Below are positions 15,929-25,181 of a DNA stretch of 34,044 nt, in pieces (position 1 is the stretch's first letter; every line of letters starts with the position of its first letter). A program made the translations under genes and the position numbers. The notes beneath the pieces are model-generated. The model was not told the origin of the DNA. It saw only the letters and a program-made list of their open reading frames with translations, and did no database searches. The stretch comes from Chloroflexota bacterium (lineage in GTDB: Bacteria; Chloroflexota; UBA6077; JACCZL01), in NCBI GenBank assembly GCA_020850535.1, contig JADZEM010000061.1:1-34044 (forward strand). The letters run 5' to 3'.

Positions 15929-16537
15929 CGCCTTCCAGATGTCGTCGGGCGTCAGGCCGCTCTCGGCCAGCAGGACGAACGTGTGGAACCAGAGGTCCGC
16001 CGTCTCGTTGATCAGGTCCGCGCGGTTGTGGGTGACGCTGGCGATGACGACCTCGGTCGCCTCCTCGCCGACCTTCTGGGCCATCCGCTCGATGCCGCGC
16101 GCCGCCAGCTTCGCGATGTATGAGCCGTCCGGACGGTCACGCAGCCGCTGCTGGATCGTGGCGAACAGCTCCGCTGCGACCTCTGACGACGGCGGTGCGC
16201 CCTCGGCCTCGTGGACAGACGTGAAGAAGCAGGAGACCTCGCCGGTGTGACAGGTTGGCCCGGCCGGATCGGCCAGCACCAGGATCGTGTCGGCGTCGCA
16301 GTCGATCCGCAGCGCCCGCAGCTTGAGCACGTTGCCGGACGACTCTCCCTTGCGCCAGAGCCGGCCTCGGCTGCGGCTCCAGAACCAGACCTCGCCGTCC
16401 GCGAGCGTCCGCGCATAGGACTCCTGGTTCATGTAGCCCAGCATCAGCACCTGGCCGCTGGTAGCGTCCTGCACGATGGCTGGGATCAGGTCGTACGTCT
16501 GGAAGTCGGGTGCGCCGGCCGCTGCTGCGTTGCTCAT
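15908..16537 (-). CDS. hisIE: Bifunctional phosphoribosyl-AMP cyclohydrolase / phosphoribosyl-ATP pyrophosphatase
   Basis: This enzyme catalyses the second and third steps of histidine synthesis. The N-terminal HisI domain (about 10-115) shows [17 protein letters not shown], the metal-site CDADT (from C80) and the catalytic [11 protein letters not shown]. The C-terminal HisE domain (about 120-205) shows [13 protein letters not shown], the MazG-like acidic helix. The 209-residue length is normal for the fused form. The start is the ATG at 16537, with GAGGGGG 5 nt upstream, and it overlaps hisF by 4 bp (ATGA). The frame stays open far upstream, but that portion is a shadow of hisF. The 3' end overlaps yqhQ on the other strand by 21 bp. 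Confidence 0.96.
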   Translation of the reverse strand: MSNAAAAGAPDFQTYDLIPAIVQDATSGQVLMLGYMNQESYARTLADGEVWFWSRSRGRLWRKGESSGNVLKLRALRIDCDADTILVLADPAGPTCHTGEVSCFFTSVHEAEGAPPSSEVAAELFATIQQRLRDRPDGSYIAKLAARGIERMAQKVGEEATEVVIASVTHNRADLINETADLWFHTFVLLAESGLTPDDIWKALAQRRR

Positions 16538-17328
16538 GCGGCCCCCTCGCCGGCCAGGGCATCGTCCAGGTGAACGGGCCGCATCGGCAGGCCGCGCTCG
16601 GTGCAGCGCGCCTTCACGTCGGCAATCCGCAGCGTGCCGTAGTGGAAGATGCTGGCGGCCAGAGCCGCGTCGGCCTTGCCCTCGATCAGCACATCGGCCA
16701 TGTGGTCGGCGTTGCCGGCCCCGCCGCTCGCCACCACCGGCACGGTGACTGCCTCCGAGATGGCGCGGGTCAACCGCAGCTCGAAGCCGGCCTGCGTGCC
16801 GTCCGCGTCGATGCTGTTGACGACCAGCTCGCCGGCCCCAAGCTCGACGCCCTGCTGCGCCCACGCGATCGCGTCCATGCCCGTCGGACGACGGCCGCCG
16901 TGCGTGACGATCTCGTAGAACTCGCCGTTCCACTTGATGTCCATCGACAGCACGATGCACTGCGCGCCGAACCACTCGGACGCCTCGCGGATCAGCTCCG
17001 GGCGGGCCACGGCGGCGCTGTTGATGCTGACCTTGTCCGCGCCCGCCAGCAGCATGGTCCGCACGTCGTCGGCGGTGCGGATGCCGCCGCCGACCGTCAG
17101 CGGGATGAAGACCGCTTCCGCCGTGCGCCGCACCACGTCCAGCATGATGTCGCGGCCGTCCGACGACGCCGTGATGTCGTAGAAGACCAGCTCGTCAGCG
17201 CCCTCGCGGTTGTAGACTTCGGCCAGGGCGACCGGGTCGCCAGCGTCGCGCAACTGCTCGAAGGTGACGCCCTTGACGACGCGGCCCTTGTTGACGTCGA
17301 GGCAGGGGATGATGCGGCGAGTGAGCAC
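16534..17328 (-). CDS. hisF: Imidazole glycerol phosphate synthase, cyclase subunit HisF
   Basis: HisF uses ammonia delivered by HisH to convert PRFAR into imidazole glycerol phosphate and AICAR. It is a (beta/alpha)8 barrel starting [19 protein letters not shown]. Catalytic residues are D11 and D130 (LSMDIK), and phosphate-binding motifs are VGGGIRT and ASGGAG. The 264 residues include a C-terminal extension of about ten Ala/Glu residues. GTG start with AAGGAG 8 nt upstream. It lies 23 bp after hisA and overlaps hisIE. The other his genes (hisG, D, C, B) are not in this window. Confidence 0.97.
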   Translation of the reverse strand: MLTRRIIPCLDVNKGRVVKGVTFEQLRDAGDPVALAEVYNREGADELVFYDITASSDGRDIMLDVVRRTAEAVFIPLTVGGGIRTADDVRTMLLAGADKVSINSAAVARPELIREASEWFGAQCIVLSMDIKWNGEFYEIVTHGGRRPTGMDAIAWAQQGVELGAGELVVNSIDADGTQAGFELRLTRAISEAVTVPVVASGGAGNADHMADVLIEGKADAALAASIFHYGTLRIADVKARCTERGLPMRPVHLDDALAGEGAA

Positions 17329-17351
17329 GCGCCAATGACTCCTTGGGCTGT

Positions 17352-18086
17352 TCAGCCGGACGCGCGCGACGCGAGCGCCTCGATGGCCGACCCGAGATCG
17401 ACGTTGCCGGTGTAGATCGCCTTCCCGACGATCACGCCGACGGTCCCCGTTTCGGCAAGGTCGATGATGTCCTGGGGCTGGCCGACGCCGCCCGATGCGA
17501 TCACGCCAACTGTGGGCACGGCCTGGGCCATCTTTCGCATCGCGTCCAGGTTGGGGCCGGTCAACATGCCGTCGCGGCTGATGTCGGTGTAGACGATGGT
17601 CTTGACGCCGCGCTCGGCCATCTGGCGGGCGAGGTCGAGCGCGTCCACATCCGAGACGTCCACCCAGCCACGAACGGCAACCCGGCCGTCTCGGGCGTCG
17701 ATCCCGATGCCGACCAGCCCGCCGAAACGCCCCAGCGCCCAGTCCACGAAGGACGGGTCTTCGATGGCCTTGGTGCCGACCATCACCCGGTCCACGCCAG
17801 CGTCGACGGCAGCCTGGATGTGGTCGAGCGTCCGCAGGCCGCCGCCCAGTTGGACCGGCACCGAGACGGCGTCGGCAATCGCCTTGACGACTGCAAGCTG
17901 GCGCGGCTCGCCGTCTTTCGCGCCGTCGAGGTCGACCACGTGAATGCGCGTCGCGCCGGCCGCCTCCCAGCGACGGGCCATCGCGGCCGGATCGTCACCG
18001 TAGACGGTCGAACGGTCGAAATCGCCCTGCACGAGGCGGACGCAACGGCCGCCCTGAAGGTCGATGGCGGGGATGATCTCAAACAC
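17352..18086 (-). CDS. hisA: ProFAR isomerase HisA
   Basis: HisA carries out the Amadori isomerisation of ProFAR to PRFAR. It is a (beta/alpha)8 barrel of 244 residues. It begins [17 protein letters not shown], with catalytic D9 and the partner D130 in GIDARDG. Phosphate-binding motifs are LGGGLRT and [20 protein letters not shown] is the conserved loop around the second half-barrel site; dual HisA/TrpF (PriA) activity cannot be excluded from this. GTG start overlapping the hisH end by 8 bp and lacking its own ribosome site, so translation is probably coupled. Confidence 0.96.
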   Translation of the reverse strand: MFEIIPAIDLQGGRCVRLVQGDFDRSTVYGDDPAAMARRWEAAGATRIHVVDLDGAKDGEPRQLAVVKAIADAVSVPVQLGGGLRTLDHIQAAVDAGVDRVMVGTKAIEDPSFVDWALGRFGGLVGIGIDARDGRVAVRGWVDVSDVDALDLARQMAERGVKTIVYTDISRDGMLTGPNLDAMRKMAQAVPTVGVIASGGVGQPQDIIDLAETGTVGVIVGKAIYTGNVDLGSAIEALASRASG

Positions 18087-18726
18087 GGGAGGACGCCGAG
18101 ACCGCCGTCACCGCCCGGGGCGCGGTGCAGTTGCGAGCGAAGTTGCGGTAGATCCGCAGCCCGATCTCCGAGCTCTTCTCCGGGTGGAACTGGGTGGCGA
18201 ACACGTTTTTGTGCGCGACTATCGAGGCGAAGCTGACGCCGTAGTCCGTCTCGCCGACCGTATCGGCGTGGTCGGCCGGGTCCACGTAAAACGAGTGGAC
18301 GAAGTAGAAGTAGGCGTTGTCGGGCACGCCCTCCAGCAACGGATGGTGCTGGCGGATGCGGACTGAGTTCCAGCCGATGTGCGGCACCTTCTGGCCGCCG
18401 GGCAGCCGACGGACCGTGCCGGGCACCAGTCCGAGGCACTCGACGCCACGACCTTCCTCGCTCGACTCGAAGATGATCTGCTCGCCCAGGCAGACGCCGA
18501 GGAACGGCCGGCCGGAGCGCACGTACGCCCGCAGTGGCTCGACCAGCCCGAGGGCGGTGAGGTTCTTCATCGCGTCCACGGCCGAGCCCTGGCCGGGGAC
18601 GACCAGCCCGTCGGCCTGGGCGATGATGGCCGGGTCGTCGGTCACGACCGGATGCTCGCCCACCGACTCCAGCGCTTTCGCGACACTCCGGAGGTTTCCG
18701 GCTCGGTAGTCGAGAATCACAATCAT
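18079..18726 (-). CDS. hisH: Imidazole glycerol phosphate synthase, glutaminase subunit HisH
   Basis: HisH is a class I glutamine amidotransferase that hands ammonia to HisF. It begins MIVILDYRAGNLRSVAKALE. The oxyanion-strand motif is VPGQGS, the nucleophile is C79 in GVCLGEQ, and the catalytic H181 and E183 are in FHPEKSS. The residue after CLG is Glu, where Met or Leu is more usual. The start is the ATG at 18726, on homology; the open frame to 19461 is a shadow. It is the first gene of hisH-A-F-IE. A candidate -10 (TAGAAT) lies 35 bp upstream. Confidence 0.96.
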   Translation of the reverse strand: MIVILDYRAGNLRSVAKALESVGEHPVVTDDPAIIAQADGLVVPGQGSAVDAMKNLTALGLVEPLRAYVRSGRPFLGVCLGEQIIFESSEEGRGVECLGLVPGTVRRLPGGQKVPHIGWNSVRIRQHHPLLEGVPDNAYFYFVHSFYVDPADHADTVGETDYGVSFASIVAHKNVFATQFHPEKSSEIGLRIYRNFARNCTAPRAVTAVSASSRV

Positions 18727-18760
18727 GCCCAGGCGCCCCCCGAATGTGCGGTCCGGGCGA

Positions 18761-18766
18761 ATTCTA
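18761..18766 (-). promoter_or_regulatory. Candidate -10 box for the hisHAF-IE operon
   Basis: On the minus strand TAGAAT (5 of 6 to TATAAT) lies 34 bp before the hisH ATG in an otherwise GC-rich gap. No convincing -35 box is seen at the right distance. No his leader peptide, T-box or attenuator is visible in 18727-18948. Confidence 0.3.
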
Positions 18767-18948
18767 TCAGACGCCGCACGGGCTGACGGCCGGCCCGTGC
18801 GGGTAGCTCGTTCGGACTGAATGGAGGCGGGAACGTCACGTCGCGGAACGGCTGGCCGTTGTCCCAGATGGCGCAGGTGTGCGTGGCATGGCCGCGTCTC
18901 GTCGCGGCCACGCTCGGCTGCGGACTGATGCCATGCGTGAGGCCGCCA

Positions 18949-20553
18949 ATGTCGAACCGTCTGCCTCCCAGATGGCCGGGCCTGCTCCTGCTGTGGGGGC
19001 TGCCGCTGGCGTTCGTGATCCTCTCGTGGTGGACGGCCGCTGGGTTCCCCTACTACCTCGACAATAACGAGACGTTCCTCTCGTACGTCCATGCCCGAAA
19101 TCTCGAAATCTGGGATCCGTTCGACTACGGCTGGCTCACCGCCGAAGCGACCGATCCCAGCCAGCCGGCAGTCAGCGACATCTACTCGCACAACCCGAAC
19201 GGCCCGCGCTACCTGCACTACGCGCTGCTGCGGGCCGGCCTCCGCGAGCTGCCGGTACACGTGCTCGCCATCTCTGTCGTCAGCACGCTGATGTGCCTCT
19301 GGCTCTTGACCCGGGCCTTCTGGCGGCCCGGCCTGAGCGTGGTCGCGTTCGCGGTGGTGCTGGACTACGTCGGGTTCCTGTCGTGGACGGTCAACACCTA
19401 CCGCGTGTGGGTCTTTGTGCTGTTCTTTGGGCTGGTGCTGGCCGTCGCCCGGAAACGCCACGTCTGGATGGCGCTGTTCACGTTCCTGCTATTCCAGTTG
19501 GAATACGGCACCGCCCTGTTCGTGGGCGCAACCATGACGATGCTGGTGCTGCTGCTGCGCGGCTGGCGGGACAGCAGCCTGATCGCGGCATCGGCGGTGG
19601 GCGCTCTCCTGTCAGTCGGGCTGTTCGCCGCCCAGGTGCTGGCTTACTATGGCCCGGGCGGCTTCATGCAGGAACTGACGGCGACCTACGTCCGGCGTGG
19701 TACGGCGGGATCGGAGGCGGCCGGGGCACGCTTCATCTTCCAGGCCTGGAACGGGCTGTACGAGATGATGACGAGCATAGCGCGGGACACTTACAACCGG
19801 CCCGTGCTGCTGGTCACCGTCGCCGGCATCGGCTTCGCCTTCCTGATGCTGCGTCGGCCAGATGCTACACCTGCCGAGCGTTTCACGGCGTCGCTGACGC
19901 TCTCGACGGTCCTCGGCGCGCTGGTCACCTCGACGCTGCTCTACGGTTATTTCCTGCATGGGTTCGTCGAGTCGCTGCTGCCGCTGACCGTCTTCCTGAT
20001 CGCGCCGGCCTTCGGCGTGGTCGCACTTGAGCTGGGCCGCCTGATCGAGCCGCGATTCACGCGGCCGGCAGTCGGGCCGCTGGTGGGCCTCGGCGTGCTG
20101 CTGCCGCTCGCATGGTCGTCCGTGGCCCACTTCGAGCCGCCAGTTGCCGTACCGCTGTTCGAGTTACTCCAGGGTGATCTGCGTGGCCGCTCGACGGTGT
20201 CGCCGTCACTCGGCGCGGCGATGATGGGGCCGGAGTTGGCGTTCGCCCTGGCGGACGGGCGGGCGGCCTCGACCGGGGACATCGAGGCGACACCGACAGA
20301 CCTGAGCCGCCTGGCGGGGGTCCGCGACGAGGACGGTGGCCTGTTCTACGTTTGCCTGGACACGCTCTACCTGCGTCAGCGACACAAGGATGGGGCGTAC
20401 AGTGTCTGTGAGATCGCAGCCAGCCGGTTGGCGCGGCGCGGTCATCAGCCGATGGCGTCGGGCCTGGGGTGGACCGTCATCCCGATCAACCCCGAAGATC
20501 GTGTGGAAGACGGGCCAGACGTGTACGCAGGGCCCGCCGGTGGTCGGCCATGA
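18949..20553 (+). CDS. GT-C-like multi-pass membrane protein
   Basis: A 534-residue protein from this ATG, with about ten to twelve hydrophobic segments. The first is WPGLLLLWGLPLAFVILSWW. The first outer loop carries FPYYLDNNETFLSY, with acidic residues where GT-C enzymes hold their catalytic Asp/Glu. The C-terminal about 140 residues are soluble. Function is unproven; a lipid-linked sugar transferase of the envelope is the best guess. Start: the frame opens with TTG at 18859, but the ATG at 18949 has a purine-rich GTGAGG upstream and puts the first helix near the N-terminus. Overlaps the next gene by ATGA. Divergent from hisH. Confidence 0.7.
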   Translation: MSNRLPPRWPGLLLLWGLPLAFVILSWWTAAGFPYYLDNNETFLSYVHARNLEIWDPFDYGWLTAEATDPSQPAVSDIYSHNPNGPRYLHYALLRAGLRELPVHVLAISVVSTLMCLWLLTRAFWRPGLSVVAFAVVLDYVGFLSWTVNTYRVWVFVLFFGLVLAVARKRHVWMALFTFLLFQLEYGTALFVGATMTMLVLLLRGWRDSSLIAASAVGALLSVGLFAAQVLAYYGPGGFMQELTATYVRRGTAGSEAAGARFIFQAWNGLYEMMTSIARDTYNRPVLLVTVAGIGFAFLMLRRPDATPAERFTASLTLSTVLGALVTSTLLYGYFLHGFVESLLPLTVFLIAPAFGVVALELGRLIEPRFTRPAVGPLVGLGVLLPLAWSSVAHFEPPVAVPLFELLQGDLRGRSTVSPSLGAAMMGPELAFALADGRAASTGDIEATPTDLSRLAGVRDEDGGLFYVCLDTLYLRQRHKDGAYSVCEIAASRLARRGHQPMASGLGWTVIPINPEDRVEDGPDVYAGPAGGRP

Positions 20554-22619
20554 TCGGCGAGCGCAATGTCAGGATGTCGCTGTGGCCACGTCACACCCGA
20601 ACGATCACCCTGGCTGCCGGCGTCGTCGTGGTGGTTGCAGGCGGCCGTCTGGCCGCGTCGAGCCTCCCAACTGACCGTCCGACGCCGCTGGCGATCTTCA
20701 CCCACCTCTACGGCCTGCTCTTGCTGGCTGGTCTGCTGTGGCTGTCGGCGTCGGTTGGCCGGGCCATCTTCCGAGCCGGCCGCCAGCCTGCCGACTCGGC
20801 GCTGGCATCTTGGCTCTTCGCGACGGTGCTTGGTGCGGGAGTCCTAGCCTATCTGATGCTCGCGCTCGGCCTTGTCAGCCTGCTGACGCCCTCGGCCATC
20901 GTGCTGACGCTTGCCGTGGTAGCGGGCGTCGTCTGGCCGTCGCTGCGCGAGGCGCCCAGCGCAGTGCTGGCAGCCCGGCAGTGGTTGGCTACGGCTCGGG
21001 CGGGAACCCGACGGGCCGGCCGACTGCTGGGGTTCTGCGTGCCGCTGACCGAGCTGATGCTGGCGCTCCTGCTGGTACAGGCGCTGGCACCACCGACCGG
21101 CTACGACGGCCTGATGTACCACCTCGCTGGTGCGCGGCGCTTCCTGGAACTGGGCCGCCTGACGGTCCTGCCGGACATCCAGCAGGCGAACATGCCCTTC
21201 ACAGTGGACATGCTCTACCTGATCGGGCTGGTGCTCGGGAGCGACGAGGTAGCCGGGCTGCTCCATCTCGCCTTCGCGCTGATGCTGGCGCTCTCGGTCT
21301 TCCAGTTCGGACATGAGTTTCTGGACGCCCGCACTGGCGCCTTCAGCGCGGCGATCCTGCTCTCCGGAACGCTGGTCGCCGTCTACGCGCCGATGCCCAA
21401 CATCGACTTCGGGCTGGCCCTATTCGACTTCCTGGCGGTGTACGCGTTTGCCCGCTGGCTGCGCGATCAGCGTCGTTCGGATCTGGTCCTGTGCGGCTCA
21501 CTGCTTGGCTTCGGCCTGGGCACCAAGTACCTCGGCGGGATCACGGTGATCGTCCTGGGTCTGACGTTGCTCTGGCGGCTCGCGCCGACGGTGCGGACAC
21601 GCGGCCCCCGCCCCGTCCTGGCCGATCTCCTGGTGTTCGGTGCGCCGGTGGCCCTGATTGCCGCGCCCTGGTACGTCAAGAACCTGCTGCTGCTCGGCAG
21701 CCCGATCTGGCCGTTCCTGGCGCCAGGCGAGACTGACCTGAATATCGCGATCTCGGCGAACGTCTCGCTGGGCCGCTCCTGGCTGGACTACCTGTTGCTC
21801 CCCTGGCGCATCTACTTCGGAACCGGCCATGAGTATCCGCTGGCCCGTCTGCCGTTGCTGCTGATGGTGTTGCCGCTCTACACGCTGCTGCCGGGGCATC
21901 GCGTGGTCTCGGGCCTGCTGGGTCTGTCACTGGTGCATCTGCTGATCTGGAGTCAGGGCGCACATGTCGTCCGCTATCTGACCACGATTCTGCCCGAGCT
22001 GAGTCTGGCGGCCGGCTACGTGGTGGCGCAAATTGCTTGTGCGCCCAGGTTCGCGGCGCTGGGGCCTCGACTGGCGCCCGGGCTGCTGGTCGCCGGACTC
22101 GCGCTCGGGACGGCCTGCGCCGGCGTGCCGGTGCTGTTTGGACAACCCTACCTGCAGCTCGTCGGGTGGGAGTCACGCGATGCCTACCTGATGCGTCATC
22201 TGCCGAATCACCGCCTCGTCGCCCGCCTCAACCGGCAGGGCGAGGAGGTGCGTGGCGTGCTCCTGCTGGGGGACCGGCGCGGCTTCTACGTGGATGGGCC
22301 GTACTGGGTGGACGTCAGCCTGGGGGCATTCCGCACGCTGGCGACCGCGCCCGACCCTGACGCCGCTGAGGCGTATCTCGACACACTTGGCGTCTCACAC
22401 GTCCTGGTCAGCGCGCCGGACATCCAGTGGCACGCTCGCTACGACCCTGACGGCTGGATCCAGGCGTGGTATGCACGCTTTCAGGAGACGCGGCTCTCAT
22501 ACCTGGTTGAGGAAGACCGCTACTACGACCTGACGTTGTACCGCGTGCGGGATCTCGCGGCGGCGCGCGCGCTCGCCGCCGGTCCGGACTGCAAGCGCAC
22601 GTGCGACTGTGGCAACTAG
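20550..22619 (+). CDS. GT-C-like multi-pass membrane protein (GT39-like)
   Basis: A 689-residue protein with roughly twelve hydrophobic segments up to about 540, then a soluble tail. The first outer loop holds PTGYDGLMYHLAGARRFLELG, resembling the acidic loop of GT39/ArnT-like enzymes; other notable motifs are NMPFTVDMLYL and AAPWYVKNLLLLGSPIWPF. The ATG at 20550 overlaps the preceding stop (ATGA), so the pair is translationally coupled; the frame extends back to 20469 within the previous gene, which I reject. Substrates are unknown. The 3' end lies 4 bp from the convergent prfB stop, with no terminator-like hairpin between them. Confidence 0.75.
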   Translation: MIGERNVRMSLWPRHTRTITLAAGVVVVVAGGRLAASSLPTDRPTPLAIFTHLYGLLLLAGLLWLSASVGRAIFRAGRQPADSALASWLFATVLGAGVLAYLMLALGLVSLLTPSAIVLTLAVVAGVVWPSLREAPSAVLAARQWLATARAGTRRAGRLLGFCVPLTELMLALLLVQALAPPTGYDGLMYHLAGARRFLELGRLTVLPDIQQANMPFTVDMLYLIGLVLGSDEVAGLLHLAFALMLALSVFQFGHEFLDARTGAFSAAILLSGTLVAVYAPMPNIDFGLALFDFLAVYAFARWLRDQRRSDLVLCGSLLGFGLGTKYLGGITVIVLGLTLLWRLAPTVRTRGPRPVLADLLVFGAPVALIAAPWYVKNLLLLGSPIWPFLAPGETDLNIAISANVSLGRSWLDYLLLPWRIYFGTGHEYPLARLPLLLMVLPLYTLLPGHRVVSGLLGLSLVHLLIWSQGAHVVRYLTTILPELSLAAGYVVAQIACAPRFAALGPRLAPGLLVAGLALGTACAGVPVLFGQPYLQLVGWESRDAYLMRHLPNHRLVARLNRQGEEVRGVLLLGDRRGFYVDGPYWVDVSLGAFRTLATAPDPDAAEAYLDTLGVSHVLVSAPDIQWHARYDPDGWIQAWYARFQETRLSYLVEEDRYYDLTLYRVRDLAAARALAAGPDCKRTCDCGN

Positions 22620-22623
22620 CCGA

Positions 22624-23734
22624 TCAGGCGTTGCCCCCGCGACCGACTGACCACGCGAGGTAGCTTCGCATCACTTCGTCGATCTCGCCATCCAGGATGG
22701 CAGCCGTGTCGCTGGTCTCGTAGGCGGTGCGCTCGTCCTTGACCATGCGATACGGGTGCAGCACGTAGTGGCGGATCTGGGTGCCCCAGCTCGCCTCGAC
22801 ATGCTCGCCGCGCAGCGCCGCCGCCTCGGCTTCGCGCCGCTCCAGCTCCTGCTCGACCAGCTTCGAGCGCAGCATCATCATCGCCGTCTCGCGGTTCTGG
22901 AGCTGCGACCGCTCCGTCTGACACGCCACCACGATGCCGCTCGGGATGTGGGTCAGGCGGACGGCCGTGCTGACCTTGTTGACGTTCTGGCCGCCAGGGC
23001 CGCCAGAGCGGAACATGTCCAGCTTGATATCCTCGGGGCGGATCTCAATGTTGATGTCGCTGTCGACTTCCGGCATCACCTCGACCTTCGCGAACGAGGT
23101 CTGGCGACGATGCGCCTGGTCGAACGGCGACAGCCGCACCAGCCGGTGGGTGCCGCGCTCGCTGCGGAGGTAGCCGTACGCGAACTCGCCCCGGATCTGG
23201 ACCGTGGCGCTCTTGATGCCGGCCTCCTCACCTTCGGTGCGGTCGAGCATCTCGGTCTTGAAGCCGCTGCGCTCGGCCCAGCGGACGTACATCCGCAGGA
23301 GCATCTCAGCCCAGTCCTGCGCCTCGGTGCCGCCGGTGCCAGCATGCACGGACACCACGGCGTTGCGGCGGTCGTACGGACCGGACAGCAACAGCCGAAA
23401 CTCAAGCTCGGCGAGACGCTCCTGGATGGCCGTCAGCTCAGCGTCGACCTCGGCGCGGGTGTCGGCGTCGTCGGCCTCGACGGCCAACTCCAGCAGCACC
23501 TCGGCCTCGTCGATCCGCTTCGAGATGTCAACCCACGGTGTGACCTCGTCGCGCAGACCGGACAACTGCTTGTGAACCTGCTGGGCCGCTTCGGCATCGT
23601 CCCAGAAATCGGGCGCTGCTGACTGCTCTTCGAGGGCGGCTACTTTTCGCTGCTTGTCAGCGAAGTCAAAGACGCACCTGAAGGTCAGATACGCGGTGAC
23701 GCAGATCGCTGAGCGAGTTTCGGGTTTCTTGCAC
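22624..23734 (-). CDS. prfB: Peptide chain release factor 2, made through a programmed +1 frameshift
   Basis: RF2 ends translation at UGA and UAA. The main frame (23667-22624) encodes the SPF anticodon-like tripeptide in [10 protein letters not shown], which is RF2-specific, and the catalytic GGQ in [11 protein letters not shown]. The N-terminus lies in another frame: GTG at 23734, with AGGGA 8 nt upstream, gives 22 codons ending SDLQVRL, then UGA at 23668-23666. Shifting +1 at CTT-TGA-C continues with [15 protein letters not shown]. The full product is 369 residues, the usual RF2 size. The frameshift lets RF2 control its own level. Convergent with the GT-C pair; divergent from ino1. Confidence 0.96.
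23665..23680 (-). promoter_or_regulatory. prfB programmed +1 frameshift site
   Basis: On the minus strand the site reads CAGGTGCGTCTTTGAC. It has a Shine-Dalgarno-like AGGTG, a 3-nt spacer (CGT), the slippery CTT, the in-frame stop TGA, and C after the stop. This is the same layout as in E. coli prfB (AGGGGG, 3 nt, CUU UGA C). When RF2 is scarce the ribosome pauses at UGA and slips forward one base. Confidence 0.95.
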
Positions 23735-23967
23735 GGATTTCTTCCCTGCCGCTAGATTTCTCTGGCGTAGTCTTGCCGCGAAACTGTACCACGGGCCGCG
23801 CGCCCGTCGGCGGTACCCTACGTCCTCCGCGCCAGGCCGTTCTGCGTCTGGCCGATTCAAGCGCGATGCCGACGGGCTGGCGCTGACCGGCATCGCTCGG
23901 GACCGCAGCCGCGCCCGCACGATCCGGCCGCTCACGCCGTCGAGCATCATCGAGGGGAGAGCGCGAA

Positions 23968-25089
23968 GTGGGCGCTGTGCGCGTGGCGATCATCGGCGTA
24001 GGGAACTGCGCCTCGGCTCTGGTGCAGGGTGTCGAGTACTACAAGAACGCCAAAGAGGGCGACGATATCCCAGGACTGATGCACGTCGATCTTGGTGGCT
24101 ACAAGATCCGCGACATCGAATTCAGCGCCGCCTTCGACATCGACGCGAACAAGGTCGGCAAGGATCTCTCCGAGGCGATCTTCCAGGAGCCGAACAACAC
24201 CATCGTCTTCTCGAAGGTGCCGAACCTGGGCGTGCCGGTCAGCCGGGGCATGACTCACGACGGCCTGGGGTTCTACCTGAACCAGAAGATCCAGAAGGCG
24301 CCGGGCCAGACCTCGGACATCGTCCGGATCCTGCGCGAGACCAGGACGGACGTGGTCGTGAACTACCTGCCGGTCGGCAGTGAGACGGCGACCAAGTGGT
24401 ACGTCGAGCAGATCCTGGCGGCCGGCTGCGGCTTCGTCAACTGCATCCCGGTCTTTATCGGCCGCGAAGAGTACTGGCAGAACCGCTTCAAGGATCACAA
24501 CCTGCCGGTCATCGGCGACGACATCAAGAGCCAGGTCGGCGCGACGATCACTCACCGTGTCCTCGCGCGGCTGTTCCAGGATCGGGGCGTCAAGCTGGAG
24601 CGCACGAGCCAGTTGAACGTCGGTGGCAACATGGACTTCTACAACATGCTGGAGCGCGCCCGGCTGGAGTCTAAGAAGATCTCGAAGACCAATGCCGTGA
24701 CCTCGCAGCTTGAGTTCGACATCGAGCCGGAGAACGTCTACATCGGCCCGAGCGACTACGTGCCCTGGCTGACGGACCGCAAGTGGGCCTACATCCGGCT
24801 GGAAGGCCGCTCGTTCGGGGACGTGCCGCTCAACATCGAGCTGAAGCTCGAAGTGTGGGACTCGCCCAACTCGGCCGGCGTGGTCATCGACGCCGTGCGC
24901 TGCGCGAAGCTGGCAATGGACCGCGACATCTCGGGCACGCTCGAAGGGCCGTCGGCCTATTTCATGAAGTCGCCGCCGATCCAGCACCCTGACGAGATCG
25001 CGCGAGAGCTGGTCGAGGCGTTCATCCGCGATGAGTCCCGCCCGACGCCGCCCGCCCGCGCGGACGCGGAGAGCGGCGCCGGCGAGTAG
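23968..25089 (+). CDS. ino1: myo-Inositol-1-phosphate synthase
   Basis: This NAD-dependent enzyme makes inositol-1-phosphate from glucose-6-phosphate. The Rossmann motif is [16 protein letters not shown] (about 6-21). Further family marks are [34 protein letters not shown] (about 189-203) and [13 protein letters not shown] (about 216-228). At 373 residues it is the compact actinobacterial/archaeal type rather than the about 500-residue eukaryotic one. GTG start with GAGGGGAGAG about 8 nt upstream. The next gene is a CDP-alcohol phosphatidyltransferase that could use the product. Phosphatidylinositol phosphate or other inositol compounds are therefore the likely end products; which one is not shown. 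Confidence 0.94.
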   Translation: MGAVRVAIIGVGNCASALVQGVEYYKNAKEGDDIPGLMHVDLGGYKIRDIEFSAAFDIDANKVGKDLSEAIFQEPNNTIVFSKVPNLGVPVSRGMTHDGLGFYLNQKIQKAPGQTSDIVRILRETRTDVVVNYLPVGSETATKWYVEQILAAGCGFVNCIPVFIGREEYWQNRFKDHNLPVIGDDIKSQVGATITHRVLARLFQDRGVKLERTSQLNVGGNMDFYNMLERARLESKKISKTNAVTSQLEFDIEPENVYIGPSDYVPWLTDRKWAYIRLEGRSFGDVPLNIELKLEVWDSPNSAGVVIDAVRCAKLAMDRDISGTLEGPSAYFMKSPPIQHPDEIARELVEAFIRDESRPTPPARADAESGAGE

Positions 25090-25101
25090 CCGGCGGCCAG
25101 T

Positions 25102-25134
25102 GAGCGGGCGCTCCGGCGGCCGGAGCGCCCGCTC
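25102..25134. terminator. 15-bp perfect hairpin between ino1 and the phosphatidyltransferase gene
   Basis: The stem is GAGCGGGCGCTCCGG (25102-25116) and its complement (25120-25134), with a CGG loop, starting 13 bp after the ino1 stop. There is no T-run. It could end or attenuate transcription after ino1, or protect the 3' end of the message. If it terminates fully, the next gene needs its own promoter in the 47 bp that follow. Confidence 0.55.
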
Positions 25135-25181
25135 GGGTACCATACCTTCCAGAATCGCTCATACACCGGGGCGGCCGGTCG

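Noticed and set aside
18727-19461. Long N-terminal extension of the hisH frame
   Set aside because: HisH starts with MIVILDYR at 18726. The extension is antisense to the GT-C gene and shows no homology.
22756-23622. 288-residue plus-strand frame over prfB
   Set aside because: It is a shadow of prfB, which has GGQ and SPF motifs on the other strand.
23666-23668. In-frame stop near the prfB start as a sequencing error
   Set aside because: The CTT-TGA-C context with a Shine-Dalgarno-like AGGTG 3 nt before it matches the well-known RF2 frameshift signal.
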